Part shown: piece by piece, positions 1 through 6,887 of the stretch | Position numbering within the stretch: the stretch's first letter is position 1 | How the letters are laid out: each line of letters starts with the position of its first letter | Source: Dehalococcoidia bacterium UBA1328 | GTDB taxonomy: Bacteria; Chloroflexota; Dehalococcoidia; Lucifugimonadales; Lucifugimonadaceae | Assembly (NCBI GenBank): GCA_002306815.1 | Contig: DBTA01000064.1 | Span: 1 to 11,734 of the forward strand | DNA length: 11,734 nt | Reading direction: 5' to 3' | Position numbers and translations under genes: made by a program | The notes under the pieces: generated by a model | Seen by the model: the letters and a program-made list of their open reading frames with translations, nothing else | What the model was told of the DNA's origin: nothing | Database searches by the model: none

Positions 1-1257
1 AAGGCCATCGGCCAGATCAAGCAGTCGGCAGCGGTTGTGAACCTCGAACTTGGTGCCGTCGACGAAGAGATCGCAAATGCGATCATTGATGCCGCACAGC
101 GCGTAATCGATGGCGAATTCGACGACCAGTTCGTGGTCGACGTGTTTCAGACGGGTTCAGGCACCTCGACCAACATGAACTCTAACGAGGTCATCTCAAA
201 CGTCGCTATCGAAGCACTGGGCGGGAAACTAGGTTCACGAAACCCAGTTCACCCGAACGATCACGTGAACAAGGGGCAGTCGTCTAACGACGTGTTCCCG
301 TCAACCATCCACCTCGCGGCCGCGGGCTCGATCAAGGATAATCTACTCCCTGCTCTCAAAGAACTCGAAGACTCGTTACGAGCTAAGTCCGCAGAGTTCT
401 GGGATGTCGTGAAGACCGGTCGCACTCATCTCCAGGATGCAACTCCGATTCGACTCGGTCAGGAGTTCCTCGGCTACGCGGGTCAGATCGAATTCGCCGG
501 TAAGCGCGCTGAAAAAGCTCTCGCCGAGCTATCCGTATTGGCGCTAGGTGGAACGGCAGTTGGAACCGGTATTGGCATGCACCCTGAGTTCGCAACTAGG
601 GTAATCAACCGGTTGTGCGAACTGACGGGTCTCGATCTTTCCGAAACGACCAACCATTTCCAGGCACAGAGCACGCTCGACGCCGCAGTGGCTGCTTCAG
701 GCGAATTGAAGTCGATTGCTGTGGGCATGATGAAGATTGCCAACGATCTACGATGGCTCGGATCAGGACCACGCGCCGGCATTGGCGAAATTGCACTTCC
801 CGAGGTTCAGCCGGGATCATCGATCATGCCAGGCAAGGTGAACCCGGTTATTGCTGAATCTGTGACCATGGTTTCAGCGCAAGTGATAGGTAACGATGCC
901 ACAATCGCTATTGCCGGTCAGTCTGGCAACTTCGAGCTAAATGTGATGATGCCAGTTGCAGCTCACAACCTTCTTGAGTCTATCAACCTGCTTGCATCCG
1001 CATCCGAGAATCTCGCACGTCAGTGTGTAAACGGACTTGTTGCCACAAGCAAGGGCCCCGACATGGTGATGCAAGGACTAGCAATTTGCACAGCTCTTGC
1101 ACCGATCATCGGCTACGACGCCGCCGCCGGTATCGCGCATGATGCAGCTGAGAGTGGTGAAACCATCAAACAGGTCGCCCTTCGAGTTACCGACCTGACT
1201 GATGAACAGCTCGACGAAGTCCTTGAACCTCTTTCGATGACAGAACCTAAGGCCTAG
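1..1257 (+). CDS. fumC: Class II fumarate hydratase, 5'-truncated by the window edge
   Basis: Cytoplasmic TCA-cycle enzyme interconverting fumarate and L-malate without an iron-sulfur cluster. The frame is open from base 1 (KAIGQIKQSA...), upstream of an internal GTG at 37 that could be mistaken for a start. About 418 residues are present; the E. coli enzyme has about 467, so roughly 50 N-terminal residues lie outside the window. Visible family motifs, numbered from the GTG at 37: QTGSGTSTNMNSNE near 38-51, TGRTHLQDATP with the active-site-region His near 131, and the fumarase/aspartase signature GSSIMPGKVNP at 260-270, whose serine loop supplies the catalytic base. Aspartase and argininosuccinate lyase share the last signature, but the overall pattern matches FumC best. 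The 107-bp gap to the next gene has a weak inverted repeat (ACCGG/CCGGT, 1299-1320) with no T-tract. Very secure call. Confidence 0.96.
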   Translation, partial: KAIGQIKQSAAVVNLELGAVDEEIANAIIDAAQRVIDGEFDDQFVVDVFQTGSGTSTNMNSNEVISNVAIEALGGKLGSRNPVHPNDHVNKGQSSNDVFPSTIHLAAAGSIKDNLLPALKELEDSLRAKSAEFWDVVKTGRTHLQDATPIRLGQEFLGYAGQIEFAGKRAEKALAELSVLALGGTAVGTGIGMHPEFATRVINRLCELTGLDLSETTNHFQAQSTLDAAVAASGELKSIAVGMMKIANDLRWLGSGPRAGIGEIALPEVQPGSSIMPGKVNPVIAESVTMVSAQVIGNDATIAIAGQSGNFELNVMMPVAAHNLLESINLLASASENLARQCVNGLVATSKGPDMVMQGLAICTALAPIIGYDAAAGIAHDAAESGETIKQVALRVTDLTDEQLDEVLEPLSMTEPKA

Positions 1258-1364
1258 TCCACTCAAATTACGTTTGCTCTAATAGAAAATCCTACGATAC
1301 CGGTGCATACTGTCGCCGGTCTCGTTGTACTTAACCCTCTATTACTGATTTGGAGAATGCGCCC

Positions 1365-1826
1365 ATGTGTGCCGACGCAAAAGTAGAAGAACTCGGTCTC
1401 GATCTTACCCACCCGGTTGGTCCGATCGCTAACTATGTACCTGCAGTTACCACCGGAAAACTGGTCTACCTTTCAGGCAAAGGACCGAATCAGGGAGATG
1501 GCTCCCTTGTGACGGGAAAAGTGGGATCAGACCTATCGGTCGATGAAGGATACGAGGCGGCGCGACTGGTCGGGATCCAACTACTCGCAGCATTGAAAGA
1601 ACACCTTGGTGGCAGCCTCGACGGCGTGAATCGCATCGTTAAGTTGCTAGGAATGGTGAACTGCACCCCAGACTTCGGCGATCAACCTAAAGTAATCAAC
1701 GGCTGCTCCGACCTACTCGTCTCTGTATTCGGTGAGAACGGAAAGCACGCACGCTCGGCAGTAGGGATGGGAAGCCTTCCAGGCGCGATCCCTGTTGAGA
1801 TTGAAATGATCGTTGAGCTGAAATAA
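1365..1826 (+). CDS. Rid-family (YjgF/YER057c/UK114) protein
   Basis: A 153-residue cytoplasmic protein of the RidA superfamily. RidA itself hydrolyses reactive enamines/imines such as 2-aminoacrylate; the role of this subfamily is less clear. The N-terminal block GPIANYVPAVTTGKLVYLSG and the length, longer than the roughly 128 residues of RidA, fit the subgroup often annotated endoribonuclease L-PSP-like. In the C-terminal part, HARSAVGMGSLP carries Arg130, equivalent to the substrate-carboxylate-binding Arg of RidA, and VEIE follows at 144-147, so the deaminase-type pocket seems kept. An in-frame TTG at 1350 would add five residues, but ATG 1365 is preferred because GGAG at 1352-1355 sits nine bases upstream. 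The double-VOC gene starts 54 bp downstream on the same strand, so the two may be co-transcribed. Family secure, substrate unknown. Confidence 0.9.
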   Translation: MCADAKVEELGLDLTHPVGPIANYVPAVTTGKLVYLSGKGPNQGDGSLVTGKVGSDLSVDEGYEAARLVGIQLLAALKEHLGGSLDGVNRIVKLLGMVNCTPDFGDQPKVINGCSDLLVSVFGENGKHARSAVGMGSLPGAIPVEIEMIVELK

Positions 1827-1880
1827 CTGATCGACTCAAGTTATTTGCAACCTTCCGTCGCGTCTAGGATTACCGTAAGC

Positions 1881-2765
1881 ATGCCGATTACAGTAAAAAC
1901 TATAAATCACGTTGGAATTCCAGTTTGGGATCGCCGAGTCTCACTAAGGTTCTACCGAGATATCCTTGGTCTACAAGTGATCCCCTCGATGGTCGATTCG
2001 CCGAACATTGTTTGGACGAAAACGCTTGATGGCACGATGGTCCATCTGATCGAACCTGCTGATGGCGAAAATCTCGTTGGACCTCACACGGCATTCGAGG
2101 TTGAAGATTTCGATGCTACCGTTGAAGCGTTGCGGGGATCAGGATATCCAGAGCTTTCTGATCCGGGTGAACGGCATGACGGTCAAAAGTGCATATTCGT
2201 TGACGACAACGACGGGAACCGACTCGAATTCACCACTGCCAGTGGATTGCGTGCTTCAACGCGTGTCGTCGACGCACTCGGCTACACGTCGGAGTCGGGC
2301 GAGGACGTTGTCGTCGATTCTCCATCCAAGATCAATGTTACCACCATCAACCACGTTGGTATTCCGATCAACGACCGTGTCGACTGTATGGGGATGTATC
2401 GCGATCTGTTGAACATCAAGGTCATACCTCATCAGATCGACGGCAACACGCTTTCCTGGACCGAAATGCCTGATGGCTCGATGGTTCACGTGATCGACCC
2501 TCCTAAGTCCATCGGTCCTCGAGGCGATGGTCGCCAGCACGTTGCGTTCGAGGTAGAAGACATTGAGTCGACTGCAGCTGCGTTGGTTGAAGCGGATGTT
2601 GAGATCGTAGAGGGTATTGGTACCCGTCACGACGGCCAGCAGTTCCTGTTCATTCACGACCCTGATGGCAACCGAATTGAAATTTCCAACAGGGGCGATC
2701 ACTCCGACACACCTCGTACGGTAGACGAAAACGGTTACACCAGCGAAAATGGTGTCCTGCTCTAA
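1881..2765 (+). CDS. Two-domain VOC (glyoxalase/bleomycin-resistance/dioxygenase fold) protein
   Basis: A 294-residue soluble protein of two VOC modules in tandem. Each has NHVGIP at its start, a central AFEVED strand and a C-terminal DGNRxE strand. Putative metal ligands are His10, His69 and Glu116 in module 1, and His158, His220 and Glu267 in module 2, the His/His/Glu pattern of metal-dependent VOC enzymes (glyoxalase I, methylmalonyl-CoA epimerase, extradiol dioxygenases). Both modules end in a similar tail (GYTSESG at 134-140, GYTSENG at 285-291), so the duplicated unit includes the linker and repeats every 151 residues. Paired modules occur in extradiol dioxygenases, where usually only one keeps metal; here both keep the ligands. 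ATG 1881 was chosen because homology begins there; a TTG at 1845 would add 12 unsupported residues. The stop is only 12 bp from the convergent CoxG-like gene. Reaction unknown. Confidence 0.88.
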   Translation: MPITVKTINHVGIPVWDRRVSLRFYRDILGLQVIPSMVDSPNIVWTKTLDGTMVHLIEPADGENLVGPHTAFEVEDFDATVEALRGSGYPELSDPGERHDGQKCIFVDDNDGNRLEFTTASGLRASTRVVDALGYTSESGEDVVVDSPSKINVTTINHVGIPINDRVDCMGMYRDLLNIKVIPHQIDGNTLSWTEMPDGSMVHVIDPPKSIGPRGDGRQHVAFEVEDIESTAAALVEADVEIVEGIGTRHDGQQFLFIHDPDGNRIEISNRGDHSDTPRTVDENGYTSENGVLL

Positions 2766-2777
2766 CCCGACTTAGCG

Positions 2778-3224
2778 CTAGATACCTGCCGCATTTTCCA
2801 AACTTGAAAAATAGTCTTTAAGAAAGTCGGTCGTTGCCGCGTGGATCTTTTCGTCTGAAATTTTCTTGAGCAACCCTGTTGTTTCGATAGAACCGGAGAG
2901 AGCGAAAAGAGTCACTTCGCTAATTCCAGCGACGGCATCAAGTCTCACGCTTCCCGCGCCGGTCACACTGGCACCCATCGCTTTTCCAGAGATCGAAAGA
3001 TCGAATCCTTGCGTTTCTCGAATTTCACCAAGACGAACGTCGGCTTTCACTGTGGGGCGCATGAACCCGACTGAAACCTTCATTGAAACACGATATTCCC
3101 CCGGACTGTCGGAGAAAATTTTTACGCCGTTGCGCAAATGGACGTTGATCAACGCGGGATCGGTCAGAGCTTGCCATAAAGTAGCGTGCGTGACCTTGAC
3201 CGCTCGTTCGTAGAGATATTCCAA
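2778..3224 (-). CDS. CoxG-family SRPBCC protein
   Basis: A 148-residue protein matching the CoxG (carbon monoxide dehydrogenase subunit G) branch of the SRPBCC/START-like fold. Visible are the N-terminal strand and helix with LWQALTDPALINV near 16-28, a central GEYRVSMKVSVGFMRPTVKADV block near 42-63, GxGSVRL near 90-95, and a C-terminal amphipathic helix ending FLKDYFSSLE. CoxG proteins are linked to maturation or membrane placement of molybdenum hydroxylases of the xanthine-oxidase family, but no such hydroxylase genes (coxL, coxM, coxS) are in this window, so this copy is an orphan and may bind another hydrophobic ligand. The start is TTG at 3222-3224, supported by GGAAGG at 3234-3239 nine bases upstream; an in-frame TAA at 3246-3248 excludes a much longer N-terminus. 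Divergent from the MFS gene. Confidence 0.82.
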   Translation of the reverse strand: MEYLYERAVKVTHATLWQALTDPALINVHLRNGVKIFSDSPGEYRVSMKVSVGFMRPTVKADVRLGEIRETQGFDLSISGKAMGASVTGAGSVRLDAVAGISEVTLFALSGSIETTGLLKKISDEKIHAATTDFLKDYFSSLENAAGI

Positions 3225-3344
3225 ATGCGATGCCCTTCCGAAGAATTAGTTTCAGGAGTTAATCGACATTATCTGTCAAACTGGCTCAATACAATCGGCT
3301 GCTGATACGGCGAACCGGTCTCGACGAGAATACGCTTAGTCGAT
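3225..3344. promoter_or_regulatory. Divergent intergenic region between the CoxG-like and MFS genes
   Basis: This 120-bp stretch must hold both promoters. On the minus strand GATAAT (3268-3273) is a possible -10 element for the CoxG-like gene, and TACAAT (3290-3295) is a possible -10 on the plus strand, but neither has a convincing -35 at 16-18 bp. A perfect inverted repeat TCTCG-A-CGAGA at 3319-3329, 15 bp before the MFS start codon, could be a repressor operator; its size is close to what chance can produce. The MFS start has no recognisable Shine-Dalgarno sequence. Confidence 0.3.
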
Positions 3345-4616
3345 ATGCCATTGGAAGAAGCGTCACAGGAGCGTCATTCCGGACCGCGCCGTAGTTCGGT
3401 TCGCTCAACCATACGATCACTCGTGTGGTCTGTTTACGCACCTTCATTTCTGCTATCCATGGGACAGGGAATTCTGATCCCAGTCCTACCCGGTTTCGCA
3501 GAAGAAGAAATGGCGGCAACGATTGGCCTGATTGGTCTTGTAGTCGCTGCCCGGCACTTTGGAACGATGGCGTTCGATGTTCCCGCCGGCATCCTCGTTA
3601 GCAGGCTCGGACTGCGTAAAACCATGACCGCAGGTGTGATCCTGTTTGGTATTTCTGCGATATGGGCAGGACTGTCACCGAACTTTGCGTCACTTATGGC
3701 GGCACGTGTGTTGGCGGGAGTTAGTTTTGCCCTGTGGAGCATATCGCGACACTCATACATAGCGACGGTTGTACCAATCGATGTACGAGGTCGTGCGCTA
3801 TCCCTCTTCGGTGGAATTTCTCGCATTGCCACTATTCTCGGCCCTTTGATGGGTGGAATCCTCGCTGAACATGTTGGAATTCGTGTCCCGTTCTACGCAC
3901 AGGCCGTCGTTGCCATCCTGACGCTAATCATGGTAATAGCTACAACGAGAAATCTCGTTGAGACTCGTTCGTCTTCTTCCCGTCATAACGTTTTTGCCGA
4001 GCTTGGATCAGTAGTCACCCGCCACCGGGGCGATTTCGCCACGGCTGGCGTTGCTGCCGTAGCACTGCAGTTCCTCCGAGCAGGTCGGGAGTTCTTGATA
4101 CCGGTTTGGGGTGGTGAGCTTGGTCTGGGTAAGGACCAGATCGGGTACATCGCCACCGCTTCATTCACCATCGACTCCATGCTCTTCCCTATCGTGGGCT
4201 ATTCGATGGACAAGTGGGGACGCAAATCGACCGGTCTTCCAGCGTTCATAATTCTTGGGCTTTCGATGGTGTTGATACCGCTCACGGGCTCGTTTGGTGC
4301 GCTGTTGCTCGTAAGCCTACTTGCTGGACTTGGGAACGGACTTTCGAGCGGATTTGTTCTCATCACGGGAACCGATCTAGCTCCTAAAGAAAGCCCAGGC
4401 GAATTTCTTGGCGTTTGGCGGCTGATCTCGGACACCGGTGGTGCAAGTGGTCCAATCGCAATTGGTGGCATCGCCCAAATCCTCAGCCTCGGAATGGCGT
4501 CAATTGCTACAGCCGGAATCGGCGCATTCGGAGCGCTAATGCTGATCTTCGTTGTAAAAGAAACAATGACCCGAAGGCCGAGGTCAGCGAGCGGCTCGGA
4601 CAAAGCTGCTAGATAA
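3345..4616 (+). CDS. Major facilitator superfamily transporter (drug-efflux-like, 12 TM)
   Basis: A 423-residue inner-membrane protein with a polar 25-residue N-terminus, then hydrophobic segments consistent with 12 transmembrane helices. The first covers about 28-51 and contains a GQGILIPVLPGF stretch typical of the family. MFS motif A follows TM2 (D78, G82, R87, G89, R91 in DVPAGILVSRLGLRK) and recurs after TM8 as GYSMDKWGRK (285-294), the expected two-half symmetry. A polar loop near 203-230 separates the halves. The C-terminal tail is basic (MTRRPRS) and cytosolic. It resembles multidrug/sugar-efflux antiporters of the MdtG/TCR type; the substrate cannot be read from the sequence. ATG 3345 keeps the polar N-terminus; the methionine at residue 39 would delete half of TM1. 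It stands alone and no regulator gene is adjacent. Confidence 0.9.
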   Translation: MPLEEASQERHSGPRRSSVRSTIRSLVWSVYAPSFLLSMGQGILIPVLPGFAEEEMAATIGLIGLVVAARHFGTMAFDVPAGILVSRLGLRKTMTAGVILFGISAIWAGLSPNFASLMAARVLAGVSFALWSISRHSYIATVVPIDVRGRALSLFGGISRIATILGPLMGGILAEHVGIRVPFYAQAVVAILTLIMVIATTRNLVETRSSSSRHNVFAELGSVVTRHRGDFATAGVAAVALQFLRAGREFLIPVWGGELGLGKDQIGYIATASFTIDSMLFPIVGYSMDKWGRKSTGLPAFIILGLSMVLIPLTGSFGALLLVSLLAGLGNGLSSGFVLITGTDLAPKESPGEFLGVWRLISDTGGASGPIAIGGIAQILSLGMASIATAGIGAFGALMLIFVVKETMTRRPRSASGSDKAAR

Positions 4617-4772
4617 CTAACCAGAATCGACCAATCCTCCAAGTGGACAACTAAACCCTGAAAATGAATCTAGGACGACAGCACGCTCCACCATCGGTAA
4701 GGGACCTTCGATAAATCCCAAATGCCATCCTGAGGAACTAGAAGGACGGCACACTCACCCCTATCACCCTCG

Positions 4773-4803
4773 TCTCGACCGGAGCGACAACACAGCGGAG
4801 AGA
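4773..4803. repeat. Short hairpin intergenic repeat, copy A
   Basis: The structure is TCTC, GA, CCG, a 14-nt loop, CGG, A, GAGA, so TCTC pairs with GAGA and CCG with CGG around a GA/A internal loop. Flanking G4772 and C4804 extend the outer stem by one pair. Copy B at 8164-8194 has the same 31-nt length, the same 14-nt loop, the shared loop bases AGCGA and a closing AG, and TCCC/GGGA in place of TCTC/GAGA. The design resembles short palindromic repeats dispersed through many bacterial genomes. Confidence 0.6.
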
Positions 4804-4896
4804 CCTGAGACTATCACTTATAGAACAACCGTCCGCATTCACGGGATCACGCTCGATCGACCTACAACAGGCGACCAAGGTTCCTCAGCTTACGGT

Positions 4897-4916
4897 CGAA
4901 ACGAGGGGGCGTTTCG
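4897..4916. terminator. Hairpin in the convergent gap, possible weak terminator
   Basis: CGAAACG (4897-4903) and CGTTTCG (4910-4916) form a perfect 7-bp stem with a six-base A/G loop. On the plus strand only three Ts follow, and on the minus strand there is no T-tract, so it is at best a weak bidirectional terminator. It lies about 60 bp past the stop of the minus-strand DUF4392 gene and about 280 bp past the MFS stop, which makes the former its more likely client. Confidence 0.35.
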
Positions 4917-4974
4917 TTTGAATACGACCCTGAGCTCGGTCCTGAGCCAACCTCCAGTCGAAAAGAATCCGCCT

Positions 4975-5838
4975 TTACAAGCCTTCCGACTCCAGCAACG
5001 CGTGCAAATCTCGTAGGCACGTTGCGTCATCTTCTGGCGCTCGAGCGTCCACCCAGTCCTTAGACTCGCCAGACATCCCCTCAACAGCACCAACTTCCAC
5101 GATGTCCTTGACCCACTGATAACCCTGCTCTACTGACGGCAACATATTTCTACCTGATTTGACCGAAAGCGCAGCAATCAACCCGTAACCTCCCCAGTTA
5201 GAAACGCTCGCGGTGATCAACTCGGTGGTGGTCGTAACGCACGGATCATCTGGGAGATTTTCGATATCGGGGATCACATGGCGCATATTGCCCATACCGA
5301 TCTCATTCCCACCATCGCCAATTCCAACGGTGTAAGGGTGCTCCTCGAACATGTGATCGATCTTGGCGTTGTGCTCTGAGAAATCGATTCCCTTCCAGTT
5401 TCTGTAAGTCCCATCACCGAGAAGTCCGGCCCGTTCAATAGACACGATTGCCGACGGAGCGTGCTCAACGAGAAGTCGGTGTGCAAACATGCTCGACTCA
5501 TGGTGAGTCGTAATCGGGAACTCGATCACTTCGTCGTCGCCAGCGATAGCACGAACTGCGGTCGAGCATTTTTCGTCGGTCACGTAAGCAACCTTGTTGC
5601 CCAACTCTTTGAGCGCTTCTCCAATTGCGATCGCTCCGGGAGGACCATCAGTCTCGGGCTCACCAGCGCGAAGAATGTAAAACCCAGTCGCAATGAGAAT
5701 TTTGCCGGGATGATCGAGCAGCAACTGCGCCGATCGCTCAAGCCAGTCTTCCCTCATGTGCTCACGCAGCGTCTTCATCCCGCGAATGTCGTCTTGCAGG
5801 ATGATGTCTTCAATTTGAGTAAATACAGAGTCGGGCAT
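4975..5838 (-). CDS. DUF4392 (D-glutamate cyclase C-terminal-domain) protein
   Basis: A 287-residue soluble protein matching PF14336, the C-terminal half of the animal mitochondrial D-glutamate cyclase DGLUCY, which converts D-glutamate to 5-oxo-D-proline. Recognisable blocks are ILIATGFYI (47-55) leading into ETDGPPGAIAIGEAL (62-76), SIERAG (133-138) and the glycine-rich GIGDGGNEIGMG (172-183), a likely ligand- or phosphate-binding loop. Length and motif order suggest a complete domain. The start has a near-perfect Shine-Dalgarno, GGAGGAG, at 5843-5849. A near-palindrome CGGCAAATGCCG lies just upstream (5850-5861). The gene follows the DUF1445 gene after 56 bp on the same strand, so both domains are probably made from one mRNA. 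Which domain holds the catalytic residues is not something I can state. Family call strong; the reaction is inferred from the eukaryotic fusion. Confidence 0.88.
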   Translation of the reverse strand: MPDSVFTQIEDIILQDDIRGMKTLREHMREDWLERSAQLLLDHPGKILIATGFYILRAGEPETDGPPGAIAIGEALKELGNKVAYVTDEKCSTAVRAIAGDDEVIEFPITTHHESSMFAHRLLVEHAPSAIVSIERAGLLGDGTYRNWKGIDFSEHNAKIDHMFEEHPYTVGIGDGGNEIGMGNMRHVIPDIENLPDDPCVTTTTELITASVSNWGGYGLIAALSVKSGRNMLPSVEQGYQWVKDIVEVGAVEGMSGESKDWVDARAPEDDATCLRDLHALLESEGL

Positions 5839-5894
5839 GAGGCTCCTCCGGCAAATGCCGAAGATTGAGTTGGTTGATGGCGCTACCGGATCGT

Positions 5895-6695
5895 CTAAAT
5901 AACCGCCAGATCTTCATCTTTCAAGTCGGTTACAAACATGTGCCCCGGCGAGTGAGTGATCATCAGTTCGGGCTTTGATGCCATGGCTACAGACTGCGGG
6001 GTAACTCCGCATGCCCAGAAAACTGGTACCTGATCGTCGCTTTCCTGTTCCCAAACCTCCCCGAAATCGGGACGGTTGATATCTGAAATCCCAATCTGGG
6101 CGGGATCGCCAATGTGAACAGGCGCGCCGTGAGTGTCCGGGAAGCGAGAAGTCGCCTGGACCGCTCGCACAAGCCTGTCCTGCGGAATCCATCGATGAGA
6201 AACGACCATCGGGCCACCGAAAGGTCCCGATTTCTCGGTTTCGATATCGGTGATGAACATTGGCACATTTCGATCTGATCCGTAGTAAGGCAGGTCAATA
6301 CCGTTCGCCATCAGAGCATGTTCGAACGAGAAACTGCATCCGAGCAAGAAAGCGACCAGATCGTCCCGCCAGTGATGTTCTAACGTGTCCGGCTCGTCCA
6401 CTAAATCCCCGTTTTTGTAAACGCGGTACAGAGGCACATCGGTTCGGATATCGGAACCGGGAGCAGTCAACGACGCTTCCACCTGCCCCGGCTCAATAAC
6501 TTCGACAACCGGACATGGTTTCGGGTTCCGCTGGCAGAACAAGAGGAACTCGAACGCTACCTCTTTCGGTAGGATCGCAACGTTCGCCTGAACATGGTGA
6601 GGAGCGACACCTGAGGTTGGCTGACGGAATCTACCCTCTCGGATTAGCTTCCGAACTTCTGCGCCAGTTTGTGGAACCGATAACTCTGTGGACAT
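5895..6695 (-). CDS. DUF1445/YcsI-family protein (D-glutamate cyclase N-terminal domain)
   Basis: A 266-residue protein matching PF07286, known as the YcsI family, putative hydro-lyase or D-glutamate cyclase domain. Characteristic blocks are all present: GVAPHHVQANVAILP (29-43), FLLFCQRNPKPCPV (50-63), FLLGCSFSFE (116-125), GPMVVSHRWI (161-170), HGAPVHIGDP (189-198), VPVFWACGVTPQ (222-233) and HSPGHMFVTD (248-257). The usual family length is about 265 residues, so this copy is intact. In animals the domain is fused ahead of a DUF4392 domain in DGLUCY; here the two are separate adjacent genes in the same order. In Bacillus subtilis, ycsI lies beside the 5-oxoprolinase genes pxpABC, also pointing to 5-oxoproline chemistry. 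No pxp gene is visible here. There is no Shine-Dalgarno before ATG 6695, but a promoter placed to make a leaderless mRNA is present. Confidence 0.9.
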   Translation of the reverse strand: MSTELSVPQTGAEVRKLIREGRFRQPTSGVAPHHVQANVAILPKEVAFEFLLFCQRNPKPCPVVEVIEPGQVEASLTAPGSDIRTDVPLYRVYKNGDLVDEPDTLEHHWRDDLVAFLLGCSFSFEHALMANGIDLPYYGSDRNVPMFITDIETEKSGPFGGPMVVSHRWIPQDRLVRAVQATSRFPDTHGAPVHIGDPAQIGISDINRPDFGEVWEQESDDQVPVFWACGVTPQSVAMASKPELMITHSPGHMFVTDLKDEDLAVI

Positions 6696-6701
6696 ACCAG
6701 C

Positions 6702-6730
6702 ATCTTAGGTAATCGGTTATTCCGGGTCAA
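6702..6730 (-). promoter_or_regulatory. Sigma-70-type promoter for the D-glutamate cyclase pair, apparently leaderless
   Basis: On the minus strand TTGACC (6725-6730) lies exactly 17 bp from TAAGAT (6702-6707). The first matches the -35 consensus at five of six bases, the second the -10 consensus at four of six. Six bases separate the -10 from the ATG, so initiation at the usual distance would start on the A of the start codon (6695). Consistently, no Shine-Dalgarno sequence precedes this gene, while the downstream gene of the pair has a strong one. Confidence 0.5.
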
Positions 6731-6815
6731 ACTGAAATCTCACTCCAAGATCACCCAAAAAGGCTGGAACAGGTCTACTATCTTACCGGCTCGGCAATAG
6801 TGTCGAGCTTTAGCC

Positions 6816-6827
6816 ATGTCGTGACAT
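6816..6827. promoter_or_regulatory. Operator-like inverted repeat in the divergent region
   Basis: ATGTC-GT-GACAT is a perfect 5-bp inverted repeat around a 2-bp centre, 60 bp before the DgoD-like gene and about 90 bp before the promoter of the divergent cyclase pair. It is flanked by two direct copies of AGCTTT (6806-6811 and 6829-6834). Such symmetry suits a dimeric repressor, for example of the GntR type common near sugar-acid genes, but no regulator gene is in the window and the site is short. Confidence 0.3.
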
Positions 6828-6887
6828 CAGCTTTTGGGTGTTCGCGCGATATTTACGTCCTGTACATACGACCTAATCGAACAAACC

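Larger units (their letters stand above)
4617..4974. other. Convergent intergenic gap, no gene seen
   Basis: These 358 bp separate the ends of the MFS gene and the minus-strand DUF4392 gene. I see no coding frame with a ribosome-binding site or a recognisable protein. The gap holds a weak inverted repeat CCATCCT/AGGACGG (within 4725-4748, one mismatch), the motif CTCACCCCT (4754-4762) that recurs in the other convergent gap, a 31-nt hairpin repeat (4773-4803) and a second hairpin (4897-4916). It looks like a home for non-coding repeat elements. Confidence 0.6.

Noticed and set aside
1865..1880. TAGGAT as a -10 element making the double-VOC mRNA leaderless
   Set aside because: It lies ten bases from the ATG with no acceptable -35, and the gene probably shares the upstream Rid-family transcript.
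2256..2702. A 148-codon minus-strand open frame opposite the second VOC module
   Set aside because: The plus strand carries clear VOC motifs and metal ligands; the antisense product has none.
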